This document shows, piece after piece, positions 56,102-64,000 of a DNA stretch of 64,000 nucleotides. Location of the stretch: NCBI RefSeq assembly GCF_902706095.1, contig NZ_CACSJP010000003.1, positions 248,001-312,000 on the forward strand, read 5' to 3'. The notes below the pieces were generated by a model, which saw only the letters and a list, made by a program, of their open reading frames with translations, was not told the origin of the DNA and searched no databases. The position numbers and the translations under genes are program-made. This DNA comes from Rhizobium sp. 18065 (GTDB lineage Bacteria > Pseudomonadota > Alphaproteobacteria > Rhizobiales > Rhizobiaceae). Numbering within the stretch: position 1 is the stretch's first letter; each line of letters begins with the position of its first letter.

Positions 56102-58216
56102 ATGACCAACGAGTTTACCGCGTCCTTTCGCGCCTTGGCCGGTTTCATGAACCGGCCAACGGCCGATATTCTCCTTTTCTCCGGTGTACCATTCGATCCT
56201 CAGGCTCCCAGCTATGAGGAAGTGGAGCGGCTGGCGAGCCGTATCGGTCTTGACGCCCATCAGGTCACGGTCGATGAACTTCGTCGCCGCGCCTTCGAAC
56301 TGCCGCTGATGCTGCTCTTTGCAGACCGCACGTCGATGGTGCTGCTTGAGGAAGACGCGCATGGATTATCCATGCTCTGTGGCGACGGCACGCGAGTTAC
56401 CTTTGCCGAAGTCCTGCAGAAGCCGGTGGTTTCCGCATTTTCCTTTGCTGCCGTCTATCAGAACGACAGCGAAGCGGGTGTCACGGGCACGGCCGAAGAG
56501 ATCGATCGCGTCCATTGGCTGCGTGCCATTCTCAAGCCCTTCTGGCGCTCATATCTGGATGTGGCGCTGGCCACCTTCCTGATCAATGTGTTGGCGCTGA
56601 CGGCACCATTGTTCACGATGAATGTTTATGACCGGGTGCTGCCCAACAAGGCGGTCGCGACCCTCTGGGTTCTGGCCATCGGTGTCTCGGGGGCAATCCT
56701 TTTCGACTTCATCTTGAAGTCCATCCGCGCTGCAACGATCGATTTTGCCGGTCGCAAGGCGGATCTCAAGCTTTCCTACAAACTTTTCGACAAAATCCTC
56801 AACACGTCGCTGAAGTCGCGACCGATGTCGACGGGCGAATACGCCAACCGCGTTTCGCAGTATGAATTTGTCCGGGAGTTCTTCACATCGAACACGATCA
56901 GCGTGGCCATCGACTGCGTCTTCGTCTTCATGTTCGTGGCGGTCATCTATATCATCATCGGCTGGATCGCCGTTGTGCCGCTGGCTGCATTCTTTATTGT
57001 CGCGGCGATCGGCTATTATGCGCAGATCAAGATCGGCCGGGTGATGGGAGCCGCGCTGAACGAAGCGTCCCAGCGTCAATCCCTGCTGATTGAGTCGATT
57101 TCGGCACTGGAAACTATCAAGCTTCTCAATGCGGAAGCCACGTTGCTGCGCCGTTGGCACACGCTGGCCAAGAATGCGTCGCATACATCCGAGGAAATCA
57201 AACATATCTCGGCCTGGGCGGCCAATATCACGCAGTTCATCCAGCAATTGGTGACGGTGGTGATCATCCTGGCCGGTGCCTATGAATTCGCGGCGGGCAA
57301 TATTACCTCCGGCGCGATCGTCGCGACGACAATGCTGGCCGGGCGCGCTGTTGCACCACTCGGCCAATTGGCGCTGACATTGGCGCGTATGCGCCAGGCG
57401 TTTCTGTCACTGCGCATTCTTGATGAAATCATGGCGCAGGACGAGGACCGTCCATCGACCACCGGCTTCGTCAACCGCACGATCAATAGCGGCGCGCTGA
57501 CCTTCCACAATGTCGGTTTTTCCTATCCCGGTACAGATCACCAGGTGATCAACAATATCAATTTCACCATCCAGCCCGGTGAAAAAGTCGGCATCATTGG
57601 TCGTGTCGGTTCCGGCAAGACGACGATGGGACGGCTGATTTCCGGCCTCTATACAACGGGTTCCGGTCGCGTCCTGATCGATGGCGTTGACATCAGGCAG
57701 TATCATCCGGCCGTGGTCCGCAGTGCGATCGCCTTCGTGTCGCAAAATTCCGACCTGTTTTCCGGCACGGTCAAGGACAACCTTCTGATGGCCGCACCGA
57801 CGGCGACGGACGAGCAAATCATCGAGGCTGCAAAGATCGCCGGCGTCGACAGTTTCGTCTCCCGTCATCCGCGAGGCTATGACATGCCGGTCGGCGAGCG
57901 TGGCAACCTTTTGTCCGGCGGTCAGCGGGCGGCAATCGCCATTGCGCGCATCATGCTACGCAAGCCTTCGATCGTCTTTCTGGACGAGCCATCGGGTTCG
58001 ATGGACATGGCCAGTGAAAAAGAGCTGATCGACAAATTGCTCAAGTGTTTCCCTACAGATGTGACGCTACTCGTTTCCACGCATCGCTACAGCATGCTGG
58101 CGCTGGTTGACCGGCTGATTGTCCTCGAACAGGGACGATTGATCAGCGATGGACCGAAGAACCAGGTGATCGAAGGTCTCAAGGCAGGCGCGGTGCCGGC
58201 CCGGGCGCGGGGTTGA
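56102..58216 (+). CDS. Type I secretion ABC exporter with degenerate C39 domain (LapB-like)
   Basis: 704-residue exporter. The N-terminal about 130 residues correspond to a C39-peptidase-like domain lacking the catalytic Cys, as in LapB/HlyB exporters that carry RTX-type adhesins. Six membrane spans follow (FWRSYLDVALATFLINVLALTAPLFTMNVYDRVLPNKA is typical), then the ATPase: Walker A GRVGSGKTT at about residue 500, LSGGQRAAIAIARIML at about 603 and Walker B IVFLDEPSGSMD. Paired with the TolC gene upstream and HlyD gene downstream. Confidence 0.92.
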   Translation: MTNEFTASFRALAGFMNRPTADILLFSGVPFDPQAPSYEEVERLASRIGLDAHQVTVDELRRRAFELPLMLLFADRTSMVLLEEDAHGLSMLCGDGTRVTFAEVLQKPVVSAFSFAAVYQNDSEAGVTGTAEEIDRVHWLRAILKPFWRSYLDVALATFLINVLALTAPLFTMNVYDRVLPNKAVATLWVLAIGVSGAILFDFILKSIRAATIDFAGRKADLKLSYKLFDKILNTSLKSRPMSTGEYANRVSQYEFVREFFTSNTISVAIDCVFVFMFVAVIYIIIGWIAVVPLAAFFIVAAIGYYAQIKIGRVMGAALNEASQRQSLLIESISALETIKLLNAEATLLRRWHTLAKNASHTSEEIKHISAWAANITQFIQQLVTVVIILAGAYEFAAGNITSGAIVATTMLAGRAVAPLGQLALTLARMRQAFLSLRILDEIMAQDEDRPSTTGFVNRTINSGALTFHNVGFSYPGTDHQVINNINFTIQPGEKVGIIGRVGSGKTTMGRLISGLYTTGSGRVLIDGVDIRQYHPAVVRSAIAFVSQNSDLFSGTVKDNLLMAAPTATDEQIIEAAKIAGVDSFVSRHPRGYDMPVGERGNLLSGGQRAAIAIARIMLRKPSIVFLDEPSGSMDMASEKELIDKLLKCFPTDVTLLVSTHRYSMLALVDRLIVLEQGRLISDGPKNQVIEGLKAGAVPARARG

Positions 58217-58219
58217 GCG

Positions 58220-59584
58220 ATGTTCAATTTTCCAGACTTCTCCGCGCTGCTGAACATAAAGATGCCATTCAATCTGGGTGGCTCGTCAGATACGGAGAGC
58301 CAGAATGTCGAGCGGCAAGCCTGGGCACCGCGGCTGACGCTTTACGTCTTTGCGGCACTTCTTGTCACCTTCGTGACCTGGGCGGCATTTGCCGAGCTTG
58401 AGGAAATCTCGCGCGGTGTCGGCAAGGTCATTCCTGTGTCCAAGACGCAGATCATCCAGTCGAGCGAGCCGGGCATCGTCCAGGAAATCGCTGTCCAGGT
58501 TGGACAGGTTGTCAAGAAGGGTGACCTTCTGGTGCGGCTCGATGACACGATGACGGCGTCCTCTCTTGGCGAAGCACGGGCCAAGGCCCGTTCCCTGATG
58601 GCACAGATCGCACGTCTGGATCTCGAGCAGACCGGCAGTTTTACCGCGACCTACCCGTGCCCCGACGAAATTGCCAAGACCGCACCGCTGATTTGCGACA
58701 ACGAGGCCCGCTTGTTGCAGGCGCGCTCGGATACCTATCTCAACAAGCGCTCCGTCCTTGTCGAGCGTTACGAACAGCGCCTCAAGGAAGTGTCTGAAAC
58801 ACGCGAAAACATTGCGCGCCTGCAGACAAATCTCGCGATCACGCGCAAGGAAGAAGCGATCCTGGCGCCGATCGTTGCCAAGAAACTCGCGGCTCAGACC
58901 GACCTTTTGCGTGTGCAGAAGGAAGTGGCCGATAATGAAGGCCAGCTCAAGCTTTACGCCGAAACGCTTGACCGTATTCAGCGTGCGGCTAGCGAAGCGC
59001 AGTTGCAGGTCGAGGAAGTCAAGCTGCAGACCCAACAGGAAGCACTTGTCGCCAAGACGGAAGCGCTTTCGCAGTTGTCGGTCATCGACGAGACGATCAA
59101 GGGTGCTGAAAGCCGGGTGAGCAATACCGATATCCGCTCGCCGGTGGATGGCATCGTCAACACAATGGATATCAATACGGTTGGCGCCTATGTGAACGCC
59201 GGCGCTGTGGTCGCGGGTGTCGTTCCGACATCGGACATCCTCTTGATCGAAGCGCGGCTGTCGCCATCGGACGTTGCATTTGTGCGCCCGGGACAGCACG
59301 CAGTCATCAAGATTACCGCCTATGACTATACGGTCTATGGCGGTCTTCCGGGCAAGGTCGAAACGGTGTCTGCCGACAGTCTCGTCGACCAGGAAACGGG
59401 CGACGCCTTTTACCAGGTGCGCGTGCGCACCGACAAGGCAGCGCTCGAGAAGGATGGTAAGAGCTATCCGATCACGCCGGGGATGGTGGCATCCGTCGAT
59501 ATTATCACCGGCAAGAAAACGGTGCTGACCTATCTGCTCAAGCCGATCATCAAGGCGCGGCAAGAAGCGTTGCGGGAGCGGTGA
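58220..59584 (+). CDS. HlyD-family membrane-fusion protein of type I secretion (LapC-like)
   Basis: 454-residue periplasmic adaptor: a single span near residues 35-55 (LTLYVFAALLVTFVTWAAFAELEE), the lipoyl half IIQSSEPGIVQEIAVQVGQVVKKGD, a long coiled coil (about 110-290), the second lipoyl half VSNTDIRSPVDGIVNTMDINTVG and the beta-barrel RPGQHAVIKITAYDYTVYGGL. Joins the exporter to TolC. Starts three bases after the exporter stop and overlaps the next gene as TGATG. Confidence 0.93.
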   Translation: MFNFPDFSALLNIKMPFNLGGSSDTESQNVERQAWAPRLTLYVFAALLVTFVTWAAFAELEEISRGVGKVIPVSKTQIIQSSEPGIVQEIAVQVGQVVKKGDLLVRLDDTMTASSLGEARAKARSLMAQIARLDLEQTGSFTATYPCPDEIAKTAPLICDNEARLLQARSDTYLNKRSVLVERYEQRLKEVSETRENIARLQTNLAITRKEEAILAPIVAKKLAAQTDLLRVQKEVADNEGQLKLYAETLDRIQRAASEAQLQVEEVKLQTQQEALVAKTEALSQLSVIDETIKGAESRVSNTDIRSPVDGIVNTMDINTVGAYVNAGAVVAGVVPTSDILLIEARLSPSDVAFVRPGQHAVIKITAYDYTVYGGLPGKVETVSADSLVDQETGDAFYQVRVRTDKAALEKDGKSYPITPGMVASVDIITGKKTVLTYLLKPIIKARQEALRER

Positions 59585-60201
59585 TGGGGCGAACAATCTT
59601 CAAAGCAAGTTCGGATCAGCCGGAAGACAGCGCCAAGCTGATTTTTCGCGCGGTCACGGCCAATGGATCGCGTCGCGGTATCAGGCTGGAGAATGCATTC
59701 TGGACTTCGCTGGCAGAGATTGCCGGCGAAGAGGGCAAACGCGTCGGCGACCTTATCGAGGAATATTCCGAACGCTACCCGATGCTCGACAACGCAACTG
59801 GTGCAGTGCGTCTCGGCGTGCTGGAATCCATGCGCAAGCGATACAACGAGCGCAAGGCAGCCCGCGACGTCAAGTTGACGCTGGGCGTGGTTGCCGGCAG
59901 TCCGGCTCCCGCTTTTGCCTTGTCGAGCGACAAGAAGATCATATCGTATAATTCGGCTTTTCTGACGCTTCTGCAGGCGCGACTTTCGCCACTGTCGTCC
60001 GATGTGATCGGAAGTGGCCTGAAGCTGCAGCTCGACATTCCCTTCGAAGGGCTGGTGGCCCGTCTCAAGGATGATCCGCAAAATCCGATCGTGGTGAACT
60101 ACACGATCGTGGCACAGCAAAAGGCCCTGCGTGGCCGGATGAACGCTGTGCTCGCCGACCCCGCCGAGGGCGGGGCCATCATTGGATTTCTGATCAACTG
60201 A
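59584..60201 (+). CDS. Ribbon-helix-helix plus PAS-like protein cotranscribed with secretion genes
   Basis: 205 residues. Residues about 15-85 (KLIFRAVTANGSRRGIRLENAFWTSLAEIA...RVGDLIEEY) match the RHH_4 ribbon-helix-helix domain. The C-terminal half (FALSSDKKIISYNSAFLTLLQARL onward) looks like a PAS or PAS-like sensor domain. ATG overlaps the HlyD stop as TGATG, so it is coupled to the exporter genes. A DNA-binding regulator of the secretion/adhesin locus is plausible; no ligand can be proposed. Confidence 0.75.
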   Translation: MGRTIFKASSDQPEDSAKLIFRAVTANGSRRGIRLENAFWTSLAEIAGEEGKRVGDLIEEYSERYPMLDNATGAVRLGVLESMRKRYNERKAARDVKLTLGVVAGSPAPAFALSSDKKIISYNSAFLTLLQARLSPLSSDVIGSGLKLQLDIPFEGLVARLKDDPQNPIVVNYTIVAQQKALRGRMNAVLADPAEGGAIIGFLIN

Positions 60202-60240
60202 TCCCGTAGCTTTCCGCAGACAGAATATTGCGACCGGAGA

Positions 60241-61140
60241 TCAACCCGGGACGGAATTGAAATCAACGGTCTGCGCAGCGATTGCCTCGCCCTCATTGAT
60301 GAAGCCGTGGATCCATGAGCGATTGCCACTCATCGAGTAGAGCGGCTGATATGTGCGATAGCTTGTATCTAGACCGGCATTGCGGCGCAGATTGTCGAGA
60401 ATGTAGTGTCCCTGCGCGGTGGAGACCGCCAGGACGGCATGGTAGATGTTGCGGTCGGTTACGCGCAAAACGACGATCGACATGCTGCCGTCCGGAATAC
60501 CCAGCGCCTTCAGGGCGGCCATCTTCAGGATCGCATAATCTTCGCAATCACCCTTGCCGGTGGCCAGGGTCTTGGCGGGTGCGGACCAATGGTCCATCTT
60601 GCCGTATTGCTTCTCGTCAGACGTGTAGGCGATCATGCTGTTGATGGCATTGCTGACATAGCTCAGGCGTTCCTGGAAGGGCATCTGCTTGGCGCTTGCC
60701 AGCACCTGGACAAGTCGTTTCTGATTGGCTGAACACTGCGTACCATTGTCATTTCCAGCACAAGCCGAGATTTCGGGCATGGCCAGTTGCGCACGAACGC
60801 GCTGCCAGTTGGCTGTCACGGGCAGTTTGCCGAACGGTATGGTGACCGAAGCGAAGACCGCTGAAGATGCTGGCTTTTTCACCGGGTTATCCGGCATTGC
60901 CCTGGCCGGCGATACTCTCGGCATAGCCGCTTCGGGCTGCATGGCAGCCGTCATGCGGGCATAGATCACTTCTGACAGCATGAGCTGACTTTCCGAGCGC
61001 AACACATAGCCAAGGCTGACGTCGGGAAGGCGGTTCGGCATGGCGAAAGCCGAGGGCACCATGGCACCCGCGAGCGGAAGAGACAGGACGGCAGTCGTTG
61101 CTATTCTTTTTATTAGTTTTTTACTTGTTGAGAACCGCAT
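60241..61140 (-). CDS. lapG: Periplasmic cysteine protease, transglutaminase-like (LapG-like, peptidase family C93)
   Basis: 299-residue periplasmic protease of the bacterial transglutaminase-like family. Signal peptide MRFSTSKKLIKRIATTAVLSLPLAGA...AFA. The catalytic triad is Cys199 in GKGDCEDYAILK, His234 in IYHAVLAV and Asp249 in YILDNLRR. LapG cleaves a di-Ala site near the N-terminus of LapA-type adhesins to release them when c-di-GMP is low. It lies convergent to the secretion operon and divergent from the adhesin, whose VAAG motif fits. The inhibitor LapD is not in this window. Confidence 0.9.
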   Translation of the reverse strand: MRFSTSKKLIKRIATTAVLSLPLAGAMVPSAFAMPNRLPDVSLGYVLRSESQLMLSEVIYARMTAAMQPEAAMPRVSPARAMPDNPVKKPASSAVFASVTIPFGKLPVTANWQRVRAQLAMPEISACAGNDNGTQCSANQKRLVQVLASAKQMPFQERLSYVSNAINSMIAYTSDEKQYGKMDHWSAPAKTLATGKGDCEDYAILKMAALKALGIPDGSMSIVVLRVTDRNIYHAVLAVSTAQGHYILDNLRRNAGLDTSYRTYQPLYSMSGNRSWIHGFINEGEAIAAQTVDFNSVPG

Positions 61141-61482
61141 GTCTTTCTCCGTGTTGTGGGAGAAATCTACATTTAAGCTCCAAAAATTTCTAAAATAGAC
61201 TTAGATTATTCTTATATAATATCCGTGGTGGCATTTGTGTAAAATTTTATATTATGAATCAAGGTCGTGGTGGCCAAGCTGCCGTTAAGTGAGCCAAACG
61301 GGCACAGACCATTCTAATCAGCAAAAACGGATATCAGGTTATGCATCAAGATTAACCAAAGAACAGATAGCTTCGAATAAGGCATATTAAGTTATGCTTT
61401 AACCAAATTCCACCCAGTTTTGTTCGTTGTGCTGTCCAATATTCAATGGTTTACGTCTGGTTAAATTAATCAGGAGTTCACC
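61141..61482. promoter_or_regulatory. Divergent promoter region of lapG and the adhesin
   Basis: 342 bases, strongly AT-rich, no gene. A TATAAT at 61215-61220 lies in the plus orientation without a matching -35. CAGGAG precedes the adhesin ATG. No inverted repeat of note was found. Confidence 0.5.
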
Positions 61483-64000
61483 ATGCTGGATCGCAACGTT
61501 TCGAACGAAAACATTGAAGTTGAAGCCGAGTATATTGCTGACGGTTCTCAGTCGCCCGCAGCTTCCGTTGAAGTTGCGCAGGCCAACAGCCAGGATCCGG
61601 CTTTCGTTGATCCGGCTACCGGCGCAGCAATCGGCGTTCCGTCCAATGGTCAGTCCAATCCAGTCGCCACGCGCTTCGTTGCCGACGCGGCAAACATGAT
61701 CACGCTGCCGGTCGGTGTTTCGCTCGACAACATCGAGATCGACGGCAACGACATCATTCTCGTCCAGGCCGATGGCACCCGGATCGTCATCGAAGGCGGT
61801 GCGCTGAATGTTCCGACATTCCTGATTGGCTCGGTCGAAGTTCCCCAGCAGGTTCTGGTCGCAGCACTTCAGGCCAATGGCATCAATGTTGCCGCCGGCC
61901 CGGATGGCGCCGTTTCCGTTGTCAGCAACAGCGGCAGCGCTGGTGGCAATTTTGCTGAGGGTTCCGGCGATATCGGCGATGCCGGCGATACGATTTCGCT
62001 TCTTTCCGGCACGGACCAGGTCGATGACGGCAATGGCGGCGAAGACGAGCAACTGGTCGATGCAAATGATGCGCCGGTGATCCTGTCTGCCTCCAACGGT
62101 GGCGCAGGCAGCGTGACCGAGGCGGTTGATCTTTCGGAAGGCGAAATCGGCAATGCCGATCAAACCGCCACTGGTACAATCACCTTCACGGATGTAGATC
62201 TCGGCGACGTGCACACAGTCACGGCTGCAGCCGTTGGCGAAGGCTATCTCGGCAACTTCACCGCAGTCATTACCGACAGCGCGACCTTTGACGGTCAGGG
62301 CACTGTCACATGGACCTTTGCGGTTGCGGACAATGCGATCGATTTCCTTGCTCAGGGCCAGACCCTGACCCAGTCCTATGTCATCACCATCGCAGACCGC
62401 AACGGCCTGCCGGTTCAGCAGACGATTACGGTCAACATCATCGGGACCAATGATGCGCCGGTGCTGACAGTCGAGAACGCCGGTTTTCTGACCGAAGACG
62501 TGTTTGGCGGCGTTATCGAATTGCCCGGCGATGAGCCGATGGAAAAGGTTGCTGCCATCGAAGAAAGCGCAACCCTCTCCACGTCGGGCTCGCTGTCGTT
62601 CACGGATGTGGACTTGATCGATACCCACACCTTGAGCTTTGTTCTGGATGGCGCCGCCGCTTGGAGTGCAGACGGTTCTGAACTGGATCCGGCACAGGCA
62701 ACTGCCCTCGAAGAAGGTTTTGCGCTAGCCGAGGATGGCTCCGGCTGGACCTATTCGATTGACAACGATCTCGTCCAGTTCCTGGCTGCTGGTGAAACAG
62801 TCACACTGTCGTTCCGTGTGACCGTCACCGATAGCTCGGCAACCGCGAACAATTCCGATAGCGAGATTGTCACGATCACCATCACCGGCACCAACGATGC
62901 TCCCGTGATCGGCGAGGGCACCACAGCGTCAACCATCACCGAATTCGTTGATGGCCGCGGTCGTGACGAAACACCGCACGGCTTCGACAAGGGCGGCGAC
63001 GAGCGCCACGGCGGCGACTGGGGCGGTCCTGCAAAGGCGCATTCGGCGACCGGCGTGATCAATTTCTCCGACGCAGACGACACGAACACGCATACTGTTA
63101 CTGCTGCTGCCAAGGGCGAAGCCTATCTCGGCAAATTCGTCGCATCGATCTCCGATGCTGCCACCGGTGACAATGCCGGTCAGATCACCTGGAAGTTTAC
63201 TGTTGACGACAAGGCTATCGATTTCCTCGGTGCCGGCGACACGCTCGTCCAGACCTATACCGTTTCGCTGGTGGACAGCTCTGGCGCGACCGTTACCCAG
63301 GACGTCACGATCACGCTGGTCGGCACCAATGACCGCGCCGAGATTACCGCCAACTGGTGGGCCGGCGACGACTGGGGTGTTGTTGTCGAAGACGGCAAGT
63401 GGAACAGCGAAAAGACGGCCTCGGGCGACCTCGACATCAAGGACGTGGATCAGGGCGAAGCCGTGTTCCAGGCGCCGGAATCCCTCGAAGGCACCTACGG
63501 CACCTTCACCTTCAACGCCGAAACAGGCCAATGGTCCTATGCCATCAACAACAAGCTCGCAGCCACCCAGGCTCTCAATGGCTGGAAGGTCGCTGAAGAC
63601 ACACTGACCGTCTATTCGAAGGATGGCACCGACAGCCATACGATCACGGTCTATGTAAATGGCACCAACGACATTGCCGTGATTTCCGGCGAAAGCGCCG
63701 GCACGATCACCGAAGACGTCAAGATGACGACCGGCGGCAAGCTCAGCGTCACGGATGTCGATACCGGCGAAGCGGTGTTCGACGCACCGTCTGGCAACAG
63801 CCTCAAGGGCAACTACGGCGCGTTCGCCTTCAATGCCAAGACAGGCGAGTGGACCTACCAGGCTGCCACCGACAAGGTCCAGAAGCTGGCCGCCGGCGAG
63901 ACGGTCACCGAAACCCTGACCGTCTGGTCGGCCGATGGCACCGACAGCCAGAAGATCACCGTGACCATCACCGGCACCAACGACAAGCCGGTCTTCGTCT
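61483..64000 (+). CDS. Large LapA-like adhesin with retention module and VCBS-type repeats, 3' end beyond window
   Basis: 839 codons are visible and the frame is open to the window end. Residues 60-140 resemble the LapA retention module (ITLPVGVSLDNIEIDGNDIILVQADG, VIEGGALNVPTFLIGSVEVP), ending with VAAG at 136-139, a LapG-type cleavage motif. From about residue 190 come tandem Ig-like VCBS/cadherin repeats of 100-150 residues, each ending in NDAPV or GTND near residues 192, 321, 469, 613, 726 and 830. No N-terminal signal, as expected for type I export with a C-terminal signal. A His/Gly/Asp-rich segment lies near residues 486-515. ATG 61483 has CAGGAG upstream. Role: cell-surface attachment or biofilm. 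Confidence 0.9.
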   Translation, partial: MLDRNVSNENIEVEAEYIADGSQSPAASVEVAQANSQDPAFVDPATGAAIGVPSNGQSNPVATRFVADAANMITLPVGVSLDNIEIDGNDIILVQADGTRIVIEGGALNVPTFLIGSVEVPQQVLVAALQANGINVAAGPDGAVSVVSNSGSAGGNFAEGSGDIGDAGDTISLLSGTDQVDDGNGGEDEQLVDANDAPVILSASNGGAGSVTEAVDLSEGEIGNADQTATGTITFTDVDLGDVHTVTAAAVGEGYLGNFTAVITDSATFDGQGTVTWTFAVADNAIDFLAQGQTLTQSYVITIADRNGLPVQQTITVNIIGTNDAPVLTVENAGFLTEDVFGGVIELPGDEPMEKVAAIEESATLSTSGSLSFTDVDLIDTHTLSFVLDGAAAWSADGSELDPAQATALEEGFALAEDGSGWTYSIDNDLVQFLAAGETVTLSFRVTVTDSSATANNSDSEIVTITITGTNDAPVIGEGTTASTITEFVDGRGRDETPHGFDKGGDERHGGDWGGPAKAHSATGVINFSDADDTNTHTVTAAAKGEAYLGKFVASISDAATGDNAGQITWKFTVDDKAIDFLGAGDTLVQTYTVSLVDSSGATVTQDVTITLVGTNDRAEITANWWAGDDWGVVVEDGKWNSEKTASGDLDIKDVDQGEAVFQAPESLEGTYGTFTFNAETGQWSYAINNKLAATQALNGWKVAEDTLTVYSKDGTDSHTITVYVNGTNDIAVISGESAGTITEDVKMTTGGKLSVTDVDTGEAVFDAPSGNSLKGNYGAFAFNAKTGEWTYQAATDKVQKLAAGETVTETLTVWSADGTDSQKITVTITGTNDKPVFV

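Noticed and set aside
54583-62628. Long minus-strand frames opposite the TolC (54583-55842), HlyD (58286-59596) and adhesin (61399-62628) genes
   Set aside because: Antisense shadows; the plus-strand products have complete domain sets and good ribosome sites.
61483-64000. Tandem DNA repeats or satellite in the adhesin gene
   Set aside because: Repetition is at protein level (VCBS-type domains with GTND ends); the DNA copies differ too much to be a recent tandem array.

Overview
The window reads as part of a repABC secondary replicon (megaplasmid or chromid) of an alphaproteobacterium in the Rhizobiaceae (Rhizobium/Agrobacterium group). The evidence is a complete repABC replication and partition module with its antisense-RNA gene and a parS-type palindrome, Rhizobiaceae-type gene families (RHE_PE00001, Pha/Mrp antiporter, Udh-Gci-Gli-KdgD), GC-rich coding DNA, and dense operons whose genes overlap by ATGA or TGATG. 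It also carries core-type genes (secDF, riboswitch-controlled ribB, recX), so a chromid is more likely than a dispensable plasmid. No rRNA, tRNA, CRISPR array, transposase or IS element was seen.

Layout. 1-2139: 3' end of a glycerate kinase and an RHE_PE00001-family protein. 2259-3168: ribB with an FMN riboswitch. 3315-13166: a sugar locus matching the known D-apiose route (isomerase, split transketolase, FGGY kinase), divergent from a ribose-type ABC importer, a DUF2291 lipoprotein and a DeoR regulator. 13209-20134: orphan BrnA-like and XRE regulators, then a seven-function pha/mrp cation/proton antiporter operon ending in a strong terminator. 20151-27454: secDF, a two-component system, a PepSY protein and an EptA-type phosphoethanolamine transferase. 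27994-32531: repABC, parS and recX. 32613-44835: a GntR-controlled locus with an Opp/Dpp-type importer, an NAL-superfamily aldolase, a sialidase-fold protein, an iron-type alcohol dehydrogenase, a DtnK-type kinase and PdxA2. 44891-53776: ornithine cyclodeaminase-like gene, TRAP transporter and the oxidative galacturonate pathway. 54616-64000: a LapA/LapG-like adhesin system with type I secretion genes; the adhesin runs off the window.

How the genes fit together. Three catabolic loci point to one plant polymer, pectin, and especially rhamnogalacturonan II (RG-II). Galacturonate is its backbone sugar and apiose is a signature side-chain sugar. The middle locus is best explained by a route for a third RG-II sugar, Dha (3-deoxy-D-lyxo-heptulosaric acid): sialidase-fold ketosidase, retro-aldol cleavage to pyruvate plus D-threuronate, reduction to D-threonate, then DtnK/PdxA2 to dihydroxyacetone phosphate. 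Stereochemistry on paper gives D-threonate, the known DtnK/PdxA2 substrate. I consider this the most likely undescribed system here. It is an inference, not a demonstrated pathway.
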